Part shown: positions 17,683 to 25,264 of the stretch, piece by piece
Numbering within the stretch: position 1 is the stretch's first letter
How the letters are laid out: each line of letters starts with the position of its first letter
Source of the DNA: JAWLCG01 sp041687295
Lineage (GTDB): Bacteria > Planctomycetota > Phycisphaerae > SM23-33 > FEN-1343
Direction: 5' to 3'
Assembly: GCA_041687295.1 (NCBI GenBank)
Contig: JAWLCG010000008.1
Coordinates: forward strand, 1 to 33,973
DNA: 33,973 nucleotides
Program-made: the position numbers and the translations under genes
Notes under the pieces: model-generated
What the model was told of the DNA's origin: nothing
Seen by the model: the letters and a program-made list of their open reading frames with translations, nothing else
Databases searched by the model: none

Positions 17683-20072
17683 TGCACGGTTCCTTCCAAC
17701 GTGCCGTCGATACTCTTGATCTGCCACTCTTTGCGGTTTTCCAGGCTGACCGCGGCCGTCAGGGGCTCGACGCGGACCCGCAGGCGGATCGCGCCGTCGG
17801 CGTTCATGAAGCGGTCGGCCCGCTCGATGGGGATGGTCTGGGCGGCCACGGGGTTGTCGAAACTGGCCAGCTCGGTCAGCTCGCGGTCGTTGACGGGGTC
17901 GACGCCGTAGACCGTCACGCGGAAGGTCGGGGCGTCGAACAGCAACTCCAGCGTCGCCTCGGTGTTCTGCAGGGCGCCCAGGGGGGCCGGCGGGCTCAGC
18001 AGGAGGTCGAAGCGGGCGGGGTTGGCGTTGGGGTTGTACTGGCCGCTCTGGCGGTCGCGGCGAAGGCCCTCGACCTCGAGCACGGCCATGCCCGGCATCA
18101 GGCGGACGCGCGTGCCCGCCGCCGGCGCCGCCAGCCGGGCGGGCTGGAGGTAGACCAGCTCGCCGCCGGTGGGCATCTCGTGGCCCGGCAGCGGCTGGAG
18201 GGGGTTGCTCTGGGCCCAGCCCATCAGGTAGGCCTGCCCGTCGGGCCGGGGGGCGGGGAAGAGGTCTTCCACGCTGGTCAGGTCGGCGACGAGGGCGTTG
18301 CGGATCTGGTCCTGCTCGGAGTAGAAGGCCTTGGGCAGGTAGCCGCGGGTCAGCGGCGGCAGGTCGGCGACGGCCACCGCCTGGCCGGCAGGCAGGGCCC
18401 CGATGCCGAAGGCCCGGGTGCGGCCCATCTCGGGGTCGTAGACCAGCAGCACGGCGTCCTGGATGTCCAGGCCGGTGCGGTTGGTCAACTCACCGGCCAA
18501 ACCCGTCGGGCCGAAGGTGAGCGCCCCGTCCAGGCTGCCCGGCAGGTCGATGGCGGCGGCGGCGGTGAAGGCCGGCGCCGAGTCGGCGGGCACCTCCACG
18601 GCGGGCACGCCCATCGTGCCGGCCTGGCGGATGCGGGTCTCGGCCAGCGAGGCGCTGGTGACCTGGCCGGTGGGCATGACCCGCCCGGTCGGCGCCCCGG
18701 CCGAGACGTCCAGCGAGATCGTGTCGGGCGAGTAGGGGCTGAAGGTGTTGTACAGGACGGTTCGGCCCGTGGTGTCGTTGACGGCCAGGCCGATGTAGCT
18801 GAGGGAGGGCTGCTCGGTCTGCATGCGGGCATAGGCGAACAGGGCCACGCCCAGCAGGGCGGCCACCGGCAGCAGGATCAGCCAGGTCAGCTCGCCCCGG
18901 CCCCGGAAGTTAAGCACCAGGCCCAGGCCGGCCACCACCAGCGTATAGCCGGTCAGCCAGGCCAGCACCTGCCAGCGTCCCAGGCCCGGCCGGCCGGAAA
19001 TCTTCTGCAACTGCGTCAGCGAGGCCTGCTCGAACCGCTCGGGCCGCAGGGCCGGCGCCGTCCGCAGGGCCTCGTTGATCTGGCCGAGGACCCCGGCCAG
19101 GCCCGCCTGGTCCAGGGCTGCCGTCGGCAGGGCCAGCACGAACGCATGGCCCAGGCCCCAGCGGTTGTGCGTCAGCAGCGGCAGGCCATCGGCCCAGGCC
19201 ACCACCTGTGCCTCCGACGGGATCAGCGTCAGGCGGGGCATGTCGGCGGGCAGAGCGATGGGGGCATCGGCGCCCTCCGGGCTCACCTGCCGCACGGTGC
19301 CGTAGCCGGCCATACCCACGCCGGCGGCCTGGCCCAGGGGGCTCAGCAGCAGCTCTTCAGTGGTGGTGTCGGCCCCGATCAGCAGCACGCCGCCGCGGGC
19401 GGTCCAGTCCAGGATGGCCTGGATCTGGCTGGGGCGGAGACGGCCCAGGTCGGCCCGGCCCACCACCAGCATGGCCAGCGGCTCGTAGCCGTACCAGCGG
19501 TCGGGGGGCGTGTCGGCCCGGCTGGTGCGGACGGCGGCGAAACCGGGGGCGGTTTGCAGAAAACTGTAGGTGGCGAACGGCCCGTCGTCGATGTAGGCGA
19601 CCAGCGCGACGCGCCGGGCGGGGTGCTGCATCCGCAGGTCGGTGTCGCGGTGAAGCACGTGGCCCCGCTGGGCGTCGAGCAGGTCGATCGTCTGGCTGAC
19701 GGTCAGGACGCCGCGGTCGCCGCTGCCCTCGCCGCTGGCGCCGGGGCGAACGGGCAGCCAGACCGTGGCCCCCGATCGCGCCGGCAGCCAGACCTCGTGG
19801 GCGAAGAGCATCGCCCCGCGGTCGGGGTCGCTGGTGCGGAGCACGACGTCGCCGAGGATCGCCCGGTCGGTGGGGTTCTCGACGCGGGCGACCACCTGGG
19901 CCCAGTGGCCCGGCTGGAAGTAGCCCTGGAAGGTCGTGCGGGCATTGGGGATTCGTGGCTGGTCCTGGGCGGCGGCCAGGGCCGGGGCCATGACCACCAG
20001 GGCCAGCACCCACGCCAGCCAGCCTCGGCGGGCCGAGCGGCGGGGGCGGTCAGGTCGGGGGCACTCATTCAC
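17679..20072 (-). CDS. Large exported membrane-anchored protein with amidotransferase-like fold, ABC-2 auxiliary component
   Basis: Function is not recognised with certainty. The 797-residue protein has a signal peptide (hydrophobic 19-34, cleavage near AAA-QD at 35-36). A beta-rich region follows, then a segment at about 200-232 (MLVVGRADLGRLRPSQ, then LDWTARGGVLLIGAD) typical of the amidotransferase-like fold found in auxiliary proteins of ABC-2 systems. Two membrane helices lie at about 368-389 and 396-417, and a long second extracytoplasmic region reaches the C-terminus. No catalytic Cys is obvious in the amidotransferase-like part, so it is probably structural. The GTG start at 20072 is supported by GGAGAG (20086-20081) 8 nt upstream. 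It is first in the operon, behind a clear promoter, and overlaps the ATPase gene by 4 nt, which argues for a complex with the transporter, comparable in role to GldG. Confidence 0.75.
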   Translation of the reverse strand: MNECPRPDRPRRSARRGWLAWVLALVVMAPALAAAQDQPRIPNARTTFQGYFQPGHWAQVVARVENPTDRAILGDVVLRTSDPDRGAMLFAHEVWLPARSGATVWLPVRPGASGEGSGDRGVLTVSQTIDLLDAQRGHVLHRDTDLRMQHPARRVALVAYIDDGPFATYSFLQTAPGFAAVRTSRADTPPDRWYGYEPLAMLVVGRADLGRLRPSQIQAILDWTARGGVLLIGADTTTEELLLSPLGQAAGVGMAGYGTVRQVSPEGADAPIALPADMPRLTLIPSEAQVVAWADGLPLLTHNRWGLGHAFVLALPTAALDQAGLAGVLGQINEALRTAPALRPERFEQASLTQLQKISGRPGLGRWQVLAWLTGYTLVVAGLGLVLNFRGRGELTWLILLPVAALLGVALFAYARMQTEQPSLSYIGLAVNDTTGRTVLYNTFSPYSPDTISLDVSAGAPTGRVMPTGQVTSASLAETRIRQAGTMGVPAVEVPADSAPAFTAAAAIDLPGSLDGALTFGPTGLAGELTNRTGLDIQDAVLLVYDPEMGRTRAFGIGALPAGQAVAVADLPPLTRGYLPKAFYSEQDQIRNALVADLTSVEDLFPAPRPDGQAYLMGWAQSNPLQPLPGHEMPTGGELVYLQPARLAAPAAGTRVRLMPGMAVLEVEGLRRDRQSGQYNPNANPARFDLLLSPPAPLGALQNTEATLELLFDAPTFRVTVYGVDPVNDRELTELASFDNPVAAQTIPIERADRFMNADGAIRLRVRVEPLTAAVSLENRKEWQIKSIDGTLEGTVQ

Positions 20073-20175
20073 GGGAAAGCCTCTCCGTCAACAGGGCTGG
20101 CCAGAAACCGGTTGGCCGGCTGAATCAGCCAGCCGACCACCGGACGCGAACCGCTGCCGGCGGTCCGGACGGGCC

Positions 20176-20203
20176 AGTATAGTCGCCGGCCGGGCCGATG
20201 CAA
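20176..20203 (-). promoter_or_regulatory. Sigma-70-like promoter of the ABC-2/HEAT operon
   Basis: On the minus strand TTGCAT (20203-20198) and TATACT (20181-20176) are 16 nt apart. The transcript would start near 20169, about 96 nt before the GTG start. The spacer core CGGCCCGGCCGG is also present in the promoter at 7573-7602. Confidence 0.6.
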
Positions 20204-20264
20204 GAACGGACGTTCCAGCGGGGCCACGCCGTGGGCCGGCGGATGGACAGATGCTCGATTCTAC

Positions 20265-20948
20265 TCAAACCCGTGCCGATCTCGATGGATTCTCCGCATC
20301 CAAATCGTCCGCGGGTCCGTCGGTCTGCGAGTGCACCAGGAAGCTCAGCTGCTCCAGCTGCACCGTCAGGTCGACGCTGACGACCGCCAGCGGGGCCGGG
20401 GCGGCCAGGGCGACCGGGGCGAAATTGAGCACCCCGCGCACGCCGGCCTCGGCGAGGCGCTGGCAGGTGCTCTGGGCGGCCTCGGCGGGCGTGGTCAGAA
20501 TCGCCAGCCGCACGTCCTGCGCCGCCAGCGTGCTCTCGAGGTGGCTCAGGGGCTGCACGATGATGCCCCCGAAGGCCTGGCCCACGGTCCGCCCGTCGGT
20601 GTCGAAGGCGGCCACGATGCGAAAACCTTTGCGCAGGAAACCCTTGTGCTGCAGCAGGGCCCGGCCCAGGTTGCCGGCGCCCACCACGACGACGTTGACC
20701 GTGCGGTCGGTGCCCAGGATCCGTCGCAGCCGGGCGGCGAGGGCCTCGACGTCGTAGCCCTTGCCCGGCTGGCCGAACTGGCCGAACCAGGCGAGGTCCT
20801 TGCGGACCTGGGCGGCCGTCAGGTGCAAGGCCTCGGCCAGCGCGCGGCTGGAGACGGTTGTCCGCCCGCCGTGGCGCAGCTGCTCGAGTTGCCGCAGGTA
20901 CAGGCTCAGCCGGCGAACGGCCGGGGCAGGGATCGGCTGCGATCTCAT
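20265..20948 (-). CDS. rex: Redox-sensing transcriptional repressor Rex
   Basis: Rex binds operator DNA when NADH is low and leaves it when the NADH/NAD+ ratio rises, controlling fermentation and respiration genes. The 227-residue protein has the N-terminal winged helix (about 8-66), including TAAQVRKDLAWFGQFGQPGKGYDV in two conserved parts, and a Rossmann NAD-binding domain with VGAGNLG (89-95), followed by GFRIVAAFDTD (108-118) and the C-terminal swapped helix around VQLEQLSFLV. The charged tail of about 20 residues after that helix is extra. The ATG at 20948 has GGAGGG (20961-20956) 7 nt upstream. Its own promoter overlaps a palindrome (21022-21035), so autoregulation is likely. The gap of 192 nt and the separate promoter downstream show that it is not part of the ABC-2 operon. 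Confidence 0.93.
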   Translation of the reverse strand: MRSQPIPAPAVRRLSLYLRQLEQLRHGGRTTVSSRALAEALHLTAAQVRKDLAWFGQFGQPGKGYDVEALAARLRRILGTDRTVNVVVVGAGNLGRALLQHKGFLRKGFRIVAAFDTDGRTVGQAFGGIIVQPLSHLESTLAAQDVRLAILTTPAEAAQSTCQRLAEAGVRGVLNFAPVALAAPAPLAVVSVDLTVQLEQLSFLVHSQTDGPADDLDAENPSRSARV

Positions 20949-21019
20949 GGGCTGGCCCTCCGAGGCCGAAGAGGGGACAGGTGTGGGCCGGGCTGACGCC
21001 CCGCCTCGCCGACGGGTGG

Positions 21020-21049
21020 ATGATAAGCTCTTATCGGCAGGCCGGTCAA
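21020..21049 (-). promoter_or_regulatory. Promoter of rex
   Basis: On the minus strand TTGACC (21049-21044) and TATCAT (21025-21020) are 18 nt apart, each matching five of six consensus positions. Transcription would begin near 21013, giving a leader of about 65 nt. Confidence 0.6.
21022..21035. promoter_or_regulatory. Palindrome over the rex promoter, possible Rex operator
   Basis: GATAAG (21022-21027), CT, CTTATC (21030-21035) form a perfect inverted repeat that covers part of the -10 box and spacer of the rex promoter. It is shorter than and differs from the known TTGTGA-type Rex sites, so assignment to Rex is inference from its place; another regulator could bind it. Confidence 0.45.
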
Positions 21050-21084
21050 GCGCTTTCGGCGGGGGCCCGGGCGGACCATTGGGC

Positions 21085-21114
21085 TTGACAGACCCCCGCG
21101 GCGATGTCTACTAT
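21085..21114 (+). promoter_or_regulatory. Promoter for the exported protein at 21210 and perhaps the peptide importer genes
   Basis: A perfect TTGACA (21085-21090) and TACTAT (21109-21114) are 18 nt apart. Transcription would start near 21121, about 90 nt before the start codon. It diverges from the rex promoter, with the possible operator 50 nt upstream. Confidence 0.55.
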
Positions 21115-21209
21115 CGCGCAGGCCCGGGCTGGCGCTGTGCGCCGGTGCCGGCCGACGGACGCCCTGCGCGTCTGCCCTGACCCGCAGTCCCCACAGATGA
21201 GGATGGCGA

Positions 21210-22340
21210 ATGATGATGAGACGGCTTTTCCCGGCGATGGTCGTGGTGCTGGTGGCCGCGTCGGCCCCGATGGTGTGGGCCCAGCCGGCCCCGACGCTCT
21301 CGCCCGAGACGATGGCAGCCGCCGATCAGCTGGGCCAGGCCCAGCGGAACGAGGTGGACGCCTTCGTCCGCTACCACCTCGATGCCTTCATCCAGCCGGT
21401 GTCGGCCCCCGAGGCGATGGCCGACGCCCAGCCGGTCCTGCAGGCCCGCCAGGCCCTCGAATCGGCGGGTACCGGCAACGACAAGGGCCTGGGCTTCCGC
21501 CGCTACTTCGCCGAGTCCGTCACCCGCGAGATCGTGCCGGTCGTCCTGGCCGACGGCAGCCGCCTCGGGCAGGTCAACGCAGCCGTCCTGGTCGGCTCGC
21601 TCCGCCAGCCGGTGACCCTGCCGGCCCTGGAGGCGATGGTCCGCCACCCCAACCCCGCCGTCCGCTACCACGGCATGCGGGGCTACCGCAACATCCGCGC
21701 CCTGCTGCTGGGCGTCGGCGGCAACATGCGCGACGCCATGTTCCGCGTGCTCACCGAGCGGGCCGGCACCGAGACCGACGCCCTGGTCCTGGCCGAGCTG
21801 CTCAGCGTGCTGGACCTCTCCAGCGGCAGCGACCTGCAGGGCCTGGACTCGCTGGCCCTCAACAGCGCCCGCCAGGCCGCCCAGCCCATCGTCACCGGCG
21901 TGCTCGCCAGCCGGCTCCAGGGCGTCCGCAATGCCGACCTGGCTGTGGTGCGGGCCTATGGCCGGTCCATCGACGCCGTCGAGGAGTTCGCCCGCGCCGC
22001 GCCCAACGCCGAGCAGCGCCGCCCGCTGCTGACGCTGCTGGCCGACATCCTGGCCAACGCCTCGGCCGCCTACGCCGACCGCGCCGTCCCCGGCGTCGAC
22101 CGCGACGACCCGACGATCCAGGCCCTCGGCTCGCTGCTCAAGGAGGTCGAGCTGACCATCGGCCGAATCACCAACAGCAACCTCCAGGCCATCAGCAGCG
22201 AGATCAACCGCACGGCCGACCCCGCCGAGAAGGTCCAGGCGATCCAGTCCCAGGTCGACCGCATCATCGGCGCCGAGGGCACGCTGACCGGCCCGCCGTG
22301 GAACCTCCAGCCGCCCCAGGCCCTGTCGGCCCAGTCGTAG
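21210..22340 (+). CDS. Exported protein of unknown function, possibly HEAT-like
   Basis: I do not recognise a named family. The 376-residue product starts with a signal peptide (MMMRR, hydrophobic LFPAMVVVLVAASAPMVWA, cleavage after AWA at about 24). The mature part is helical and rich in Ala, Leu and Arg. The stretch LEAMVRHPNPAVRYHGMRGY looks like one HEAT repeat, and the following 200 residues could be further degenerate repeats. ATG-ATG-ATG at 21210 gives three possible starts; GAGGA at 21199-21203 fits either of the first two. A TTGACA promoter lies upstream, and the peptide-binding protein gene begins 36 nt after its stop, so they may share a transcript. It could be a counterpart of the HEAT-repeat protein at 13133-14929. 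Confidence 0.75.
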   Translation: MMMRRLFPAMVVVLVAASAPMVWAQPAPTLSPETMAAADQLGQAQRNEVDAFVRYHLDAFIQPVSAPEAMADAQPVLQARQALESAGTGNDKGLGFRRYFAESVTREIVPVVLADGSRLGQVNAAVLVGSLRQPVTLPALEAMVRHPNPAVRYHGMRGYRNIRALLLGVGGNMRDAMFRVLTERAGTETDALVLAELLSVLDLSSGSDLQGLDSLALNSARQAAQPIVTGVLASRLQGVRNADLAVVRAYGRSIDAVEEFARAAPNAEQRRPLLTLLADILANASAAYADRAVPGVDRDDPTIQALGSLLKEVELTIGRITNSNLQAISSEINRTADPAEKVQAIQSQVDRIIGAEGTLTGPPWNLQPPQALSAQS

Positions 22341-22376
22341 CGGAGGGACCGGCCGGCCTCAGCCCAGGAGCCGCCC

Positions 22377-24095
22377 ATGCACCGACTCGTCCTGATCGCC
22401 TGCGGAGCGGCCATCGCGGTGGCCCTGCAGGGGGCCGACCCGGACGCCCGGCCGGTCGATTTCGTGTTCAACAACGGCCCGGAGGTCAACAGCCTCGACC
22501 CGCACGTCATCAGCTGGAAGCACGACATCCGCGTCGCCAATGGCCTGTTCGAGGGGCTGATGGCCTTTCGCATCCTGCCCCCGGAGCCGGGCGAGTCGCA
22601 GGGCCAACTGGCCGTCGGGCCCGGCGTGGCCGAGCGGTTCGAGGTCAGCCCCGACGGGCGGACCTACAGCTTCCACCTCCGCCCCGACGCCCGCTGGAGC
22701 AACGGCGAGCCGGTGACGGCCCGGGACTTCGCCTGGAGCTGGCAGCGCGTCCTCACGCCGGCCACCGGGGCCGATTACGCCAGCCTGCTGTTCGTCATCC
22801 AGGGCGGGCGGGCCTACTACGAGGCCCTCGCCGCTGGCCGGTCGCCCTCGTTGGACGCCCTGGGGATAGAGACGCCCGACGAGCGGACGGTGGTGGTGAC
22901 GCTGGAGGCTCCGACGGCGTACTTCCTGGAGCTGACGGCCTTTGCGACGTTCTTCCCGGTCTATCGGCCCCTGCTGGAGCGGTTCACGGTGGAGGGCACC
23001 GTCGGGCCCAACGGCGTGGGCCGATACGACGGCGGGTGGATGCGCCCCGGCGTGCTGGTGAGCAACGGGCCCTTCGTGCTGCAGAGCCATCGCTTCAAAC
23101 GCGACCTGGTCATGGTGCGCAACGCCCACTACTGGGATGCCGACAACGTGTGGCTGCGGCAGGTGACCGCCCTGGCCATCTCCGACCAGAACGCTGCCCT
23201 GCACGCCTACGAAACGGGCCAGTGCGACTGGCTCGACTCGGTGCCGGCCTCGGTGGCGCGGGCCCTGCTGGAGCGGCCGGCCGAGCGGCGGGGCGAGGAC
23301 TTCCACCGGGTGATGGCGTTCGGCACCTACTTCTACCGCTTCAACTGCCAGCCGACGGCCGATGGCCGGGCCAACCCCTTCGCCGACCCGCGGGTGCGGC
23401 GGGCGTTCTCGCTGGCGGTCGACCGCGTCGACGTCGCCCGCGTCACCGGCGTCCAGCCGCCCGTGGCGGGCAGCCTCGTGCCGCCGGGGCTGGTGGTGTA
23501 CAACACCGCCGGCGAGCCGTTCGAGTACGTACCCCCACCGCCCGAGGAGCCCAACGTCGCCGAGGCCCGACGGCTGCTGGCCGAGGCCGGCTACGCCGAC
23601 GGGGCCGACCTCGGACCCGTCCGGCTGATGTTCAACACCGGCTACGGCCACGAGCTGATCGCCCAGCGCCTCGCGGCCATCTGGCGCCAGACGCTCGGCG
23701 CCGACGTCGTCCTGGTCCCCAAGGACCCCAACGCCTTCGGCGAGGCCCTCAAGCAGAAGACCCACAAGGAGTGGCACCTTGGCCGGGGCAGCTGGTTCGG
23801 CGACTACCGCGACCCCAGCACCTTCCTGGACATGCTGATGACCGCCAGCGGCAACAACGACTCGTCCTACAGCAACCCCGAGTACGACCGCCTGGTCGCC
23901 GCCGCCGCCGCCACCGACGACCAGGCCCGCCGCATGGAGCTGTTCCGCCAGGCCGAGACACTCGGCATCGTGCAGGAGGCGGCCCTGCTGCCGCTCTACT
24001 TCTACGCCGAGCACAGCATGATCCGCCCCGACATCCAGGGCGCCTGGCCTAACAATATGGGCTACATGGTGCTCAAGCAGGTTCGGCGGGAATGA
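22377..24095 (+). CDS. Peptide ABC transporter substrate-binding protein, family 5 (first copy)
   Basis: The 572-residue protein belongs to the OppA/DppA family (SBP_bac_5), which captures oligopeptides outside the membrane and delivers them to an OppBC channel. The N-terminus is short and hydrophobic (HRLVLIACGAAIAVALQGA), a likely signal peptide. The Cys at position 9 is too near the start for a standard lipobox. Family landmarks are VNSLDPHVISW (about 38-48), NGLFEGL, GRTYSFHLRPDARWSNGEPVTARD in two parts (about 97-122), FADPRVRRAFSLAVDR (about 337-352) and the C-terminal SNPEYDRLV. AGGAG lies 7 nt before the ATG. A 200-bp gap with repeats separates it from the first permease gene. Residue choice around the binding pocket is not informative enough to name the peptide class. 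Confidence 0.9.
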   Translation: MHRLVLIACGAAIAVALQGADPDARPVDFVFNNGPEVNSLDPHVISWKHDIRVANGLFEGLMAFRILPPEPGESQGQLAVGPGVAERFEVSPDGRTYSFHLRPDARWSNGEPVTARDFAWSWQRVLTPATGADYASLLFVIQGGRAYYEALAAGRSPSLDALGIETPDERTVVVTLEAPTAYFLELTAFATFFPVYRPLLERFTVEGTVGPNGVGRYDGGWMRPGVLVSNGPFVLQSHRFKRDLVMVRNAHYWDADNVWLRQVTALAISDQNAALHAYETGQCDWLDSVPASVARALLERPAERRGEDFHRVMAFGTYFYRFNCQPTADGRANPFADPRVRRAFSLAVDRVDVARVTGVQPPVAGSLVPPGLVVYNTAGEPFEYVPPPPEEPNVAEARRLLAEAGYADGADLGPVRLMFNTGYGHELIAQRLAAIWRQTLGADVVLVPKDPNAFGEALKQKTHKEWHLGRGSWFGDYRDPSTFLDMLMTASGNNDSSYSNPEYDRLVAAAAATDDQARRMELFRQAETLGIVQEAALLPLYFYAEHSMIRPDIQGAWPNNMGYMVLKQVRRE

Positions 24096-24141
24096 GGGAC
24101 GCCATGGGGCCGCCACCTGCCGCGGGCGCCCCGTCCACGAA

Positions 24142-24165
24142 GCCCACGGAAAGCATTCCGTGGGC
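24142..24165 (-). repeat. Dispersed GCCCACGGA palindrome, copy B
   Basis: GCCCACGGAA (24142-24151), loop AGCA, TTCCGTGGGC (24156-24165): a perfect 10-bp stem. Read on the minus strand, the flank CTCTTTCCAC resembles CTCTTCCCAC beside the copy at 32430, so the element is longer than the palindrome. An outer pair CGGGCGCC/GGCGCCCG (24123-24130 and 24175-24182) can close a larger cruciform here. Confidence 0.75.
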
Positions 24166-24196
24166 GTGGAAAGAGGCGCCCGATCGCGCGGTGCGA

Positions 24197-24202
24197 TATA
24201 AT
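24197..24202 (+). promoter_or_regulatory. Perfect TATAAT, possible promoter for the first permease pair
   Basis: TATAAT sits 94 nt before the permease start, in a region poor in GC compared with the genes. No good -35 box is found at 16-18 nt, where the end of the palindromic element lies. If active, it would let the permease genes be expressed apart from the binding protein. Confidence 0.4.
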
Positions 24203-24245
24203 CGTTTCCGCATTAACGCTTTAACGCAGTGACGGATCGACGAGT

Positions 24246-24285
24246 CAACCAATCAACCAGTTAACCAATTAACCAGTTAACCAGT
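24246..24285 (+). repeat. Five tandem 8-bp repeats, consensus YAACCARt, in the permease leader
   Basis: Units are CAACCAAT, CAACCAGT, TAACCAAT, TAACCAGT and TAACCAGT. A related pair TTAACGC/TTAACGC, also 8 bp apart, lies at 24213-24227. The array ends 10 nt before the ATG at 24296 and takes the place where a ribosome binding site is expected; none is visible. Simple repeats of this kind can change copy number by slippage. Confidence 0.8.
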
Positions 24286-24295
24286 TATCCTCCCC

Positions 24296-25264
24296 ATGCA
24301 CACGCGAATCGCCCGACGCCTGCTGCTGTTCCCGGTGGTGCTGCTGGCCATCTACACCGCGACGTTTGCGCTGGCGGTGGTGGCGCCGGGCGACCCGCTA
24401 TCCAACGCGGACGGCAAGATGGCCCCGGAGACCGTCCGCGAGCTGCGCGCCCGCTTCGGCCTGGACCAGCCCTGGCACGTGCAGTACTGGCGCTACCTGC
24501 GGCACACGGCCAGCGCGGCCGTCGACGGTGAGCTGGACCTCGGGCCCAGCATGGTCTACCGCGATCGGCCCGTGGCGGAGATCCTGGGCTTGACGCCTGC
24601 GTCCTGGCCGACCGGGGCGCTCAAGGTCAGCCTGACGCTGGGACTGCTGGCCCTGGCGCTGGCGGTGGGGGTGGGGATGGAACTGGGCATCCTGGCCGCC
24701 CGGCGGCAGCACAGTTGGGCCGACCACCTGACAATGGGCGTGTCGGTGGCGGGGCTCTCCCTGCCGCCGTTCGTGGTGGGGGCCGGGCTGATACTGCTCT
24801 TCGCCATCCTGATCCCGATCTTCCCCGTCGGCGGCTGGGGCAGCCTGCGGCAGATGGTCCTGCCGGCGGTGACGCTGAGCCTACCCTTCGCGGCCTACAT
24901 CGCGAGGCTGATGCGGGCGGGCATGCTCGACGTGCTGGGGGCCGACTACGTCCGCACAGCCCGCGCCAAGGGGCTGGGCGAGCGGGCGGTGATCTACAAG
25001 CACGCGTTCAAGCTGGCCTTCCTGCCGGTGCTGAGCTACCTGGGCCCGGCCACCGCGGCGGTGCTGACGGGCAGCTTCGTCGTCGAGAGCCTCTACGCCG
25101 TGCCCGGCATCGGGCGCTACTTCGTCGAGAGCGTCATCAGCCGCGACCAGTACATGATCCTGGGCACCGTGCTGGTCTACTCGGTGCTGCTGGTGGGGCT
25201 CAACCTGGTGGTGGACCTGCTGTACGTGGCCGTGGACCCGCGGATCCGGGAGGATGCGGTATGA
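24296..25264 (+). CDS. Peptide ABC transporter permease, OppB/DppB type (first copy)
   Basis: This 322-residue inner-membrane protein is one half of the channel. It has six membrane segments, the first at about 10-30. The coupling EAA motif is seen as DYVRTARAKGLGERAVIYKH (about 217-236), followed by the conserved PVLSYLGPATAAVLTGSFVVE and the PGIGRYFVESV segment. The N-terminal MHTRIARRLLLF fits OppB starts, so the ATG at 24296 is accepted although no Shine-Dalgarno is present; an 8-bp tandem repeat occupies that place. Its stop overlaps the next start as ATGA, giving coupled translation with the OppC partner. Confidence 0.92.
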   Translation: MHTRIARRLLLFPVVLLAIYTATFALAVVAPGDPLSNADGKMAPETVRELRARFGLDQPWHVQYWRYLRHTASAAVDGELDLGPSMVYRDRPVAEILGLTPASWPTGALKVSLTLGLLALALAVGVGMELGILAARRQHSWADHLTMGVSVAGLSLPPFVVGAGLILLFAILIPIFPVGGWGSLRQMVLPAVTLSLPFAAYIARLMRAGMLDVLGADYVRTARAKGLGERAVIYKHAFKLAFLPVLSYLGPATAAVLTGSFVVESLYAVPGIGRYFVESVISRDQYMILGTVLVYSVLLVGLNLVVDLLYVAVDPRIREDAV

